A program made the position numbers and the translations under genes. A stretch of 11,434 bases of DNA from the NCBI GenBank assembly GCA_023663205.1, contig JAMPHX010000043.1, positions 1 to 11,434 of the forward strand. The letters are read 5' to 3'. Shown piece after piece: positions 5,976 through 11,434 of this stretch. How positions within the stretch are numbered: position 1 is the first letter of the stretch; each line of letters starts with the position of its first letter. The notes under the pieces were generated by a model, which saw only the letters and a list, made by a program, of their open reading frames with translations, was not told the origin of the DNA and made no database searches. Source of the stretch: Corallococcus sp. GTDB taxonomy: Bacteria > Bacillota > Clostridia > Christensenellales > CAG-314.

Positions 5976-6081
5976 CGTCATTGCGAGCCATTTATTGACA
6001 AAGCAATCCGCAAGTTTCGCCATTGCATTAGAGTTTTGCGTCGACTTGGATTGCTTCGTCGCTTCGCTCCTCGCAATGACG
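5976..6081. mobile_element. 106-bp MITE-like palindromic element (CGTCATTGCGAG family)
   Basis: The ends CGTCATTGCGAG (5976-5987) and CTCGCAATGACG (6070-6081) are perfect 12-bp inverted repeats. Inner arms AAGCAATCC (6001-6009) and GGATTGCTT (6048-6056) are also exact inverted repeats. The right arm carries the phrase GATTGCTTCGTCGCTTCGCT. This repeat is familiar from many unrelated bacterial genomes, where its minus-strand translation yields spurious 'ARSEATKQS' peptides, as it does here. It encodes no transposase, so it would have been mobilised in trans. I see no clear target-site duplication. Confidence 0.85.
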
Positions 6082-6283
6082 AAGCAAAGTAATAAATTAT
6101 CCTTTATCTTTCCGCCATAACATATAAACAAAAACAAGTAACGCGTAATTCCCTATATGCAAGGCAACAACGCCTATTTGATTTGACGGGGAAGTATATT
6201 ACGTAAGTCAATACGCGACTTTGCTTCTTTTACGTCGTATGGCGGACAAAATGTCCAAACACTAATCTGCCGAGGAGATACTT

Positions 6284-7138
6284 ATGCTTAGAGTTTGCAC
6301 GCAAAACGAATTTGAAAAATATATCGACTTTGCATACGCGCTTGCAACAGACCCGACAAAATCCGGTTATCCTTCTTACAGCGACGGAATAAAAACCAAA
6401 GAAATGTTTGTTGCGCGTTCCAGAGAATCGTTCTTGCGGGACACGGAAGAAATCCTTCTTTTTGAACTGGACGGTAAAATAGAAGGTTGGATACACTACT
6501 ACTTTCTTCCGGAAGATAATTACTTATCAACCGTGAGTTTTAATATCGCTTCGCATACAGAACAAGCCTTGTCGGAGTTTCTGCAATTTGCAAAATTGAA
6601 ATTTGAAGGACATGATTTGTTTTTGGGTTTCTCGACAAAAAACAAACCTGCCGTCGAATTTTTATCGAATTGCGGATTTGAATTGATAGAAGAAGATAAC
6701 AACAACACAGGTTTACTGAAACAATATAAGCCTATTTCCGTTAACGGCGGAATTGTCCGTATAACAAAAGATAACTTCGGCAACTTCCGAAAGATTCACT
6801 GCATAGCGGAAGACGGTATGTATTGGAACTCGGATAGAATCTACGACAGTATCGACGATTGGGTTATTTTCGTAAAAATGCAAGAGGGAGATACCGTCGG
6901 CAGCGTGTACTATAACACCGTCGACGACGGCTGGTTTGAAATTTTCGGAATAGATTTGAAAGATAACGTCTTTGACGAGATAGTCGTCCGCGAACTTTTG
7001 GGAATTGCCATGAACACCGCAAAAGATACTGGCGGAACATACATGACGTTTTTCTGCGGAGACGAAGAACAAAAAGTTGCCGACAAACTCGGTTTTACAT
7101 TGATAGACAAATACGTATGCTACAAAAAATCACTGTGA
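6284..7138 (+). CDS. Tandem GNAT-like acetyltransferase, 284 aa
   Basis: A GAGGAG site precedes the ATG by 8 bases. The protein looks like two GNAT folds in tandem. The first half (about 1-150) has EILLFELDGKIEGWIHYYF (beta strands 3-4 pattern) and NKPAVEFLSNCGFELIEED (121-138), the usual GNAT ending where the last helix meets the 'GF' strand. The second half (155-284) repeats this with DTVGSVYYN (203-211) and EQKVADKLGFTLIDKYVCYKK. The acetyl-CoA-binding R/Q-x-x-G-x-G/A loop is not recognisable in either half, so acetyl-CoA use and substrate are uncertain. It appears to be a single-gene unit between the MITE-like element and an intrinsic terminator. By eye its base composition is more AT-rich than the flanking genes, which may indicate transfer. 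Confidence 0.75.
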   Translation: MLRVCTQNEFEKYIDFAYALATDPTKSGYPSYSDGIKTKEMFVARSRESFLRDTEEILLFELDGKIEGWIHYYFLPEDNYLSTVSFNIASHTEQALSEFLQFAKLKFEGHDLFLGFSTKNKPAVEFLSNCGFELIEEDNNNTGLLKQYKPISVNGGIVRITKDNFGNFRKIHCIAEDGMYWNSDRIYDSIDDWVIFVKMQEGDTVGSVYYNTVDDGWFEIFGIDLKDNVFDEIVVRELLGIAMNTAKDTGGTYMTFFCGDEEQKVADKLGFTLIDKYVCYKKSL

Positions 7139-7182
7139 TATATTGGAACTATTCAAGCAAGTACGCCGCATTGCAAACAAGT

Positions 7183-7212
7183 AAAGAGCGAAGAAAATTC
7201 TTCGCTCTTTTT
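7183..7212 (+). terminator. Intrinsic terminator of the acetyltransferase gene
   Basis: AAAGAGCGAAGAA (7183-7195) and TTCTTCGCTCTTT (7198-7210) are perfect 13-bp inverted repeats around a tight loop, followed by further T residues. It sits 45 bases after the acetyltransferase stop. The minus strand also ends in TTT, so it may terminate the convergent ssb transcript too. Confidence 0.9.
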
Positions 7213-7218
7213 AATTTC

Positions 7219-7239
7219 CGTAAAAATCACAATTTTACG
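7219..7239. repeat. Small inverted repeat downstream of the SSB gene
   Basis: CGTAAAA (7219-7225) and TTTTACG (7233-7239) are perfect 7-bp arms around a 7-base loop, located between the SSB stop and the intrinsic terminator. It has no T-run on either strand; it might help stabilise or pause the SSB transcript. Confidence 0.35.
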
Positions 7240-7269
7240 CAGTCCGCTTTTGAATAAAACTGTATTGCG

Positions 7270-7944
7270 TCAAATAAGCGTGCGCAGAGTTTCAGAATCG
7301 TCGTCCTCGCACTTATTTTCTTCCGCATCCTCCACTACCGAAATCTTGCTTACGGATACTTCGTAAGCGGTACGCGTTTCCACTGTTTCGTCGTCAAGCC
7401 GCTTTTGATACTGACGCGATTGAACGCGTCCCACTATCGAAATGTGTTCGCCTACCGCAAGCGTCTTGGCAAACCTTGCGTTGCGTCCCCAAGCGATACA
7501 CGGTATGTAGTCGCTTTTGTTGTACTGTCTGTTGACTGCAAGCAAAATGTCGGCTATCTCGCGCGAAAAGGGCGTGGTACGGAATATCGGCGGTTTGCAG
7601 ACATATCCTTGCAGTTGTATGTAATTGGGATTGACGTCCGCTTCCGACTGCAAAACGTCGCGTACAAACACAGTAAGCATAAGTTTGCTTTTTTCTCCGA
7701 CAAGTTTGTTGTAACTTCTAAACTGACCTTCCACCGCCACTTCGCTGTTTTCGGCAAAAGCGCCCTCCGACATCAACCTTTCGGACACCACTATGGGTAT
7801 GTAGTCGGCAATATCCGAAAGCCGTTTTACCGCGAGCGTCACCTCGTAAAACTTTTCGCCGTACACCTCGTGTGAAAACTGCGGTTTGGTTGTTACCTTT
7901 CCGTAAAGCGTCACGTAATTGCTATCAATGCGTTGTGTGTTCAT
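7270..7944 (-). CDS. ssb: Single-stranded DNA-binding protein with two tandem OB folds, 224 aa
   Basis: The ATG at 7944 has AAGGAG 7-8 bases upstream. Residues 8-102 and 106-205 are two OB folds of the SSB/PriB type. The first contains QFSHEVYGEKFYEVTLAVKR and IPIVVSERL. The second contains YVCKPPIFRTTPFSREIADI, NKSDYIPCIAWGRNARFA and VGRVQSRQYQK. This double-OB layout is a clostridial family I recognise, normally annotated simply as single-stranded DNA-binding protein. The C-terminus is acidic (EDAEENKCEDDDSETL) but lacks the DDDIPF-type tip that recruits repair proteins in standard SSB, so it is probably an accessory SSB rather than the replicative one. It lies 30 bases after the deacetylase gene on the same strand and likely shares its transcript. 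Confidence 0.9.
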   Translation of the reverse strand: MNTQRIDSNYVTLYGKVTTKPQFSHEVYGEKFYEVTLAVKRLSDIADYIPIVVSERLMSEGAFAENSEVAVEGQFRSYNKLVGEKSKLMLTVFVRDVLQSEADVNPNYIQLQGYVCKPPIFRTTPFSREIADILLAVNRQYNKSDYIPCIAWGRNARFAKTLAVGEHISIVGRVQSRQYQKRLDDETVETRTAYEVSVSKISVVEDAEENKCEDDDSETLRTLI

Positions 7945-7974
7945 ATATTTTCTCCTTCGGACATCAGATGTCTT

Positions 7975-8709
7975 TTAATTTGTGGTTTTGCGCTGCGTGC
8001 CTTGGCTGTCTACGATAAAACCGTCTTTGTATATCAGTTGCCCTATCGGCACAAATTCCAATCCTTTGTCTTGCGCGCATTGGAATATGGCAGGCAATGC
8101 CTCTACTATGTGGTCGCTGTTGTTGTGACACAAAATAATATCTCCCGCGTCCATTTTTTGCACGCGCTCGACTATCTGCCGTGCGGAAAGTCCCTTCCAA
8201 TCCAGACTGTCCATGCTCCACTGAATAGTGTACAGTCCCAATTCCTCCGCCACAGTCAATAATTGATTGTTGTAATCGCCGAAGGGCGGACGGAATACCT
8301 CTACCGGTTTGCCGCATATGTCAAAAATTTTCTTGGAACTGACAACAAGTTCGCTTTTGACTTTTTCTGCCGATAACTGGGACATCTTGGGGTGAGTTTG
8401 ACTGTGCGTGCCTATTTCGTGACCGCGTCGGTCAATTTCCCTCACCATTTCGGGAAACTTATCAACCCAAAATCCTACCAAAAAGAAGGTGACTTTTACT
8501 CCGTACTCGTCGCAGACATCCAATATTTTTTGTGTTTTATCCGCGCCCCAAGCGGCGTCGAAACTTATCGAAAGCCGTTTTTGCCGAGTATCCACTTTGT
8601 AAACGGGGATTTTGCGATTTTGCGCAACTGCCATAGAATACCCGCCGATACTGCCTGCAAGCAGCACCGCTACCAAACAAACGGCAAGACATATCAACGA
8701 TTTTTTCAT
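7975..8709 (-). CDS. PdaB-like polysaccharide deacetylase (NodB/CE4 family), 244 aa
   Basis: The start at 8709 is preferred over an earlier in-frame ATG at 8736 because AGGGAG precedes it and the encoded protein begins with a typical membrane anchor or signal sequence (residues 5-28). The NodB domain (about 45-235) shows the CE4 motifs: SFDAAWG (49-55, catalytic-base Asp51), HSQTH (102-106, metal-binding His), RPPFG (140-144), DSLDW (167-171) and LCH (193-195). Motif 1 reads D-A instead of the usual D-D, as in the PdaB/sporulation branch ('FDxxWG'). It would remove acetyl groups from peptidoglycan or a related polysaccharide outside the membrane. A sporulation role is possible from the family but not shown by context. 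The SSB gene follows closely. Confidence 0.92.
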   Translation of the reverse strand: MKKSLICLAVCLVAVLLAGSIGGYSMAVAQNRKIPVYKVDTRQKRLSISFDAAWGADKTQKILDVCDEYGVKVTFFLVGFWVDKFPEMVREIDRRGHEIGTHSQTHPKMSQLSAEKVKSELVVSSKKIFDICGKPVEVFRPPFGDYNNQLLTVAEELGLYTIQWSMDSLDWKGLSARQIVERVQKMDAGDIILCHNNSDHIVEALPAIFQCAQDKGLEFVPIGQLIYKDGFIVDSQGTQRKTTN

Positions 8710-8740
8710 ATATCTCCCTGCGCCGCACAGGTTCAAACAT

Positions 8741-8749
8741 AATATACCA
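8741..8749 (-). promoter_or_regulatory. Candidate extended -10 promoter for the deacetylase-SSB unit
   Basis: The minus strand reads TGGTATATT, an extended -10 (TGN plus TATATT), about 32 bases before the deacetylase ATG. No good -35 hexamer is present at 16-18 bases. Just upstream lies a 14-bp perfect palindrome that would overlap RNA polymerase, so the gene may be controlled by a regulator. Confidence 0.4.
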
Positions 8750-8753
8750 TATA

Positions 8754-8767
8754 TATTTGCGCAAATA
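8754..8767. promoter_or_regulatory. 14-bp perfect palindrome, possible operator
   Basis: TATTTGCGCAAATA is its own reverse complement and lies 5-18 bases upstream of the candidate extended -10 of the deacetylase gene. The symmetry and location fit a binding site for a dimeric regulator. I cannot assign it to a known regulator. Confidence 0.4.
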
Positions 8768-8812
8768 AAAATGATTTTTGTCGCATTTTGAATATATTTG
8801 GCATTTGTTCCG

Positions 8813-8844
8813 TTTGCGGCTGTTTAGATAACATATGCCGCAAA
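8813..8844 (-). terminator. Stem-loop after the radical SAM / DUF2344 pair
   Basis: TTTGCGGC (8813-8820) and GCCGCAAA (8837-8844) are perfect 8-bp arms around a 16-base loop, about 48 bases after the DUF2344 stop. No T-run follows on the minus strand, so it is at best a weak or factor-assisted terminator, or a 3'-end stabilising hairpin. Confidence 0.4.
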
Positions 8845-8891
8845 ATACAATTTGAGAACAACCGCCCTAAAACGCAAAACCCGACAATACC

Positions 8892-9542
8892 TCAGACGTT
8901 TGACGTTTCTATCAATTTGCCGTTTGCAAGCAGGTATTCGTCCATGCAGATATTCTTTGCAAAAGTCTGAGTCTTGCGTATAGAGTAATCACTGCAAACA
9001 TCGTGCTTACCGCGCATATGGTTTACAAGTCTGTCGCACCGCAAATTTATATTGCCGCAAGCAAGCGTAACGTCAAATGTGTCGCTGTCGATAACGCGCA
9101 CGTCAAAAATTCTGTCCGATACGTCTTTGCTCACCGCCGCGCCCTTTTCCTCGTACTCTATTACGTATCGGTCGGATTTAAGTTCCCGCGCAAAAGTACC
9201 GAGGTTTTTGCAGCAAACCCTATATGTCGCCGCATCCGCAACAGACGCCACGTTTACGTCCGCCAAATACGCCGCAACAAACCGTATGCCTTCACAGGAA
9301 ACGGCGTTGAGCCGCCCTAACATATCGGGTTCGCATTCCATCTTGGCTGCAACGTACTCTGCGTCGCTTTCCGCGCCCAAAGGCAATGCCGGCGAAAAAT
9401 ACAGTTCCATATGAGGATTGAATCCGTTGGAATAACTTACGTTACACTTTGCTCTGCGGAATATATGCGTCATTGTCCGCAAAGTATCGGTGTGTCCGGC
9501 AAACGCCGACGGAAAGTTTTTTTCGTATTTGAAAATCAACAT
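8892..9542 (-). CDS. DUF2344 / TIGR03936-family radical SAM-linked protein, 216 aa
   Basis: The N-terminus has the family hallmarks: FKYEKNFPSAFAGHTDTLRT (compare the usual 'F.SHLD..R') and SYSNGFNPHMELYFSPALPL followed by GAESDAEYV (36-64). The ATG overlaps the last 7 bases of the radical SAM gene and has a strong GGAGGG site inside that gene, so the two are translationally coupled. In many Bacillota the same pair is adjacent or fused and often lies near ribonuclease G and the L21/L27 ribosomal genes. None of those is seen on the downstream (left) side here. The biochemical role is not established to my knowledge; a function in RNA or ribosome modification with the radical SAM partner is inference from association. 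Confidence 0.9.
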   Translation of the reverse strand: MLIFKYEKNFPSAFAGHTDTLRTMTHIFRRAKCNVSYSNGFNPHMELYFSPALPLGAESDAEYVAAKMECEPDMLGRLNAVSCEGIRFVAAYLADVNVASVADAATYRVCCKNLGTFARELKSDRYVIEYEEKGAAVSKDVSDRIFDVRVIDSDTFDVTLACGNINLRCDRLVNHMRGKHDVCSDYSIRKTQTFAKNICMDEYLLANGKLIETSNV

Positions 9543-11356
9543 TTTTTGCCCTCCGCCGCAACTTTTGCGTTACCGTGCGTGTCTTTGCAGAATCCGCGTT
9601 TATTGAGTCCGCAGTTGTTGCACTGTTTGCTGCACGACGGTGTAGTTTGTTCCTTGTACGCCTTTTCGCGTTCGCGCAGAAGAAAACTTTTGTCAACGCC
9701 GACATCTATGTAATCCCACGGCAAAAGAGCGTCCGTAGGCTTTGCTCCCACCGTTTGAGCGACGTTTACGCCGTTTTTTTGAAAAGATGAGCGGTAATGT
9801 TCCCAATCGAAATACTCCGACCATGCGTCGAACATAGCGCCGTTTTTATATGCGTCGTACAGACTGTCGGCAATATCTCTGCCGCCGCGCGCAAGCACCG
9901 CTTCGGTAAGCGATGTATTGTAGTCATTGTATGAAAATCCTATGCCTTTGGCGCGCAAATTGTCGGCAAGATAGCGTTGACTGTCGCGAATGTACCGTTC
10001 GTCGGCAAACGCTTCCCACTGAAAGGGCGTAAACGGTTTGGGAATAAACGTAGAACACGAAACGGAAATACGTACATCCTTTTTGCCGCGCTGTTTGCGG
10101 TACAGGTTTTTTATCTCCGCGGCAAGATTGTATATTCCCTCCACGTCCTCTTGCGTTTCGGTAGGCAAACCTAACATAAAATACAGTTTGACGGACGAAT
10201 AGCCTTCGTCGAAAGCCTTTGTCAATGCACCGAAAATATCTTCTTCGGTGATGTTTTTGTTTATTACGTTCCGCAGACGCTGACTGCCCGCTTCGGGAGC
10301 AAACGTGAGCGAACTTTTGCGGTTGCCCGAAACGTATTTGCCGTCAAACCTATCAAGGCGCAAACTCGGCAAATTGAGTTGTAACTTGTTTTCCTTGGCA
10401 TAGGGCAGCAATTTGTCGAGCAAATCCGACAATCCGCTGTAATCGCTTGTGGACAGACTGTTGAGCGACAATTCGTCGTAGCCGGTGCTTTCCACAAGAC
10501 GCCGACACAAATCGAAGGCGCTTTGCACGCTGCGTTCGCGCACGGGACGGTATATAATGCCCGCTTGGCAAAAACGGCAGCCGTTTGCGCACCCGCGGAA
10601 AAGTTCCGCAACCGCCCTATCGTGCACCAACTCGATATTGGGGACAATCTGTTTGTCGGGAGTAAATACGGTATTCAAATCCGCTTCGACATTGCGGCAG
10701 ACTTTTTTGCCGCCGAGAGAAACCACATTTGCGCCGTCGGTTTTTATGCCCTGCAACGACGGTACATATATGCAATCGTATGCGCTATGAACATACTGCA
10801 AAAACTCGCGTTTGCTTGCACCTTTTGCTTTCATCGACTTGTAATCTTCCATGATGGCTTTCCAAGGAGTTTCGCCCTCCCCCACAAAAACCATATCGAG
10901 ATACTTGTACATCGGTTCCAAATTGACCGCGCACGGACCGCCCGCCGCCACTATGGGGAAGTCGTCGCCGCGCTGTTCGGACACAACGGGTATGCCTGCA
11001 AGTTCCAACATATAGAAAAAGTTGGAGTAGCACAGTTCAAACTGCATCGAAAACCCCAAGAAGTCAAAATCTTTGAGAGGTTTGTGCGTTTCGAGGCTTG
11101 CAAGGGGGCTGTTTTGGGATTTTAGGTACTGCGCGTAATCTTTCCAAGGCGCAAAACAACGCTCGCACACAACGCCGTCAAGGCTGTTGAACAGGTAATA
11201 CAAAATACGCACGCCCAAATTGGACATACCTACTTCGTAACTGTCGGAAACGCATATGCAAAAATCCGCTTCGCGACGTTTGGATGTGTTTGCTGAGCCG
11301 TATTCTCCGCCGCCGTAGGCGTAGGGCTTTTTGACCGCATCGGTAAACTTTGTCAA
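9536..11356 (-). CDS. B12-binding-domain radical SAM protein (TIGR03960-like), 606 aa
   Basis: The likely start is the TTG at 11356-11354, preceded by GGGAGA six bases upstream. An earlier TTG at 11392 lies at the upstream edge of a probable -10 element and is disfavoured. The N-terminal region (about 30-240) has the B12-binding-like fold seen in this family (SYEVGMSNLGVRILYYLF, FPIVAAGGPCAVNLEP, VGEGE). The radical SAM core carries RGCANGCRFCQAG, whose cysteines (residues 256, 260, 263 from this start) ligate the 4Fe-4S cluster. APEAGSQRLR and FMLGLPTET are further core strands. The C-terminus has a second cysteine set (CSKQCNNCGLNKRGFC, 575-590), possibly another iron-sulfur or zinc site. 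It overlaps the DUF2344 gene by 7 bases. Substrate is unknown. Confidence 0.92.
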   Translation of the reverse strand: MTKFTDAVKKPYAYGGGEYGSANTSKRREADFCICVSDSYEVGMSNLGVRILYYLFNSLDGVVCERCFAPWKDYAQYLKSQNSPLASLETHKPLKDFDFLGFSMQFELCYSNFFYMLELAGIPVVSEQRGDDFPIVAAGGPCAVNLEPMYKYLDMVFVGEGETPWKAIMEDYKSMKAKGASKREFLQYVHSAYDCIYVPSLQGIKTDGANVVSLGGKKVCRNVEADLNTVFTPDKQIVPNIELVHDRAVAELFRGCANGCRFCQAGIIYRPVRERSVQSAFDLCRRLVESTGYDELSLNSLSTSDYSGLSDLLDKLLPYAKENKLQLNLPSLRLDRFDGKYVSGNRKSSLTFAPEAGSQRLRNVINKNITEEDIFGALTKAFDEGYSSVKLYFMLGLPTETQEDVEGIYNLAAEIKNLYRKQRGKKDVRISVSCSTFIPKPFTPFQWEAFADERYIRDSQRYLADNLRAKGIGFSYNDYNTSLTEAVLARGGRDIADSLYDAYKNGAMFDAWSEYFDWEHYRSSFQKNGVNVAQTVGAKPTDALLPWDYIDVGVDKSFLLREREKAYKEQTTPSCSKQCNNCGLNKRGFCKDTHGNAKVAAEGKKC

Positions 11357-11382
11357 TTGTATTCTCCCGTTATTGTTTTGCC

Positions 11383-11408
11383 ATTGTAGCAAACAGCGCG
11401 CCTACCAA
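11383..11408 (-). promoter_or_regulatory. Candidate extended -10 promoter for the radical SAM / DUF2344 unit
   Basis: The minus strand reads TGCTACAAT, an extended -10 with TACAAT at 11388-11383. The predicted start near 11376 leaves about 20 bases before the TTG start, enough for the GGGAGA site. The -35 is poor: the best match is TTAACT with a long 19-base spacer. Transcription could also enter from a gene beyond the right edge. Confidence 0.4.
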
Positions 11409-11434
11409 GTTAAGTTGTTTGCCTGTCAGTATTT

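Larger units (their letters stand above)
5847..6283. other. 437-bp intergenic region with terminator-like repeat and MITE-like element
   Basis: No protein gene is supported. The left part has the inverted repeat 5864-5920 and the middle holds the palindromic element 5976-6081. The right part (6082-6283) is AT-rich with a small dyad (GGACA-AAA-TGTCC, 6244-6256) about 28 bases before the acetyltransferase start. I find no convincing promoter for that gene; TTGACG at 6183-6188 lacks a good -10 partner. Confidence 0.6.

Noticed and set aside
5949..6137. 62-codon minus-strand frame containing 'ARSEATKQS'
   Set aside because: This is the translation of the MITE-like repeat, a well-known source of spurious protein predictions.
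1..11434. CRISPR arrays, tRNA or rRNA genes, transposases
   Set aside because: No spaced direct repeats, cloverleaf-like sequences, rRNA signatures or transposase motifs were found on either strand.

Overview
The window looks like chromosomal DNA from an anaerobic member of the Bacillota (class Clostridia, possibly an uncultured gut lineage), with the edge of a prophage or prophage remnant at its left end. This rests on three gene families: a tandem-OB-fold SSB of a kind I know from Clostridia, a radical SAM / DUF2344 gene pair, and a PdaB-like polysaccharide deacetylase. Shine-Dalgarno sites are of the GGAGG type. I cannot name a species from sequence alone.

Positions 1-3452 (minus strand) hold phage late genes. 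In transcription order they are a sigma-region-4-like HTH regulator, the terminase large subunit, a 101-aa protein resembling the tail of small terminase subunits, a 75-aa protein with four metal-ligand-like cysteines, and the first 64 codons of a portal protein that runs off the left edge. The last four are packed with 1-8 bp overlaps. A plus-strand gene for a secreted, membrane-anchored SH3-like protein (2269-3027) sits between the regulator and the terminase, pointing against the phage genes.

Positions 3453-3977 hold no convincing gene but are rich in signals. They include a perfect 11-6-11 bp dyad, a promoter-like element whose hexamers recur upstream of the terminase gene, a strong plus-strand sigma-A promoter, and a GC-rich stretch that can fold into two long hairpins ahead of the next gene. 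That gene (3978-5846) encodes a 622-aa envelope protein with a probable beta-propeller, SH3-like modules and one C-terminal membrane helix. It has the same overall build as the protein inserted in the phage module.

Positions 5847-6283 carry a terminator-like inverted repeat and a 106-bp MITE-like palindromic element. A two-domain GNAT-like acetyltransferase gene follows and ends in a clear intrinsic terminator.

Positions 7270-11434 are ordinary minus-strand host genes. A B12-binding radical SAM protein overlaps a DUF2344 protein (probable RNA/ribosome-modification pair). Downstream, a PdaB-like polysaccharide deacetylase is co-oriented with a double-OB single-stranded DNA-binding protein.

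I see no CRISPR array, tRNA, rRNA, transposase or integrase. The most unusual part is 2150-4000: phage regulator, inserted envelope gene, repeated promoter motif, perfect dyad and structured leader.
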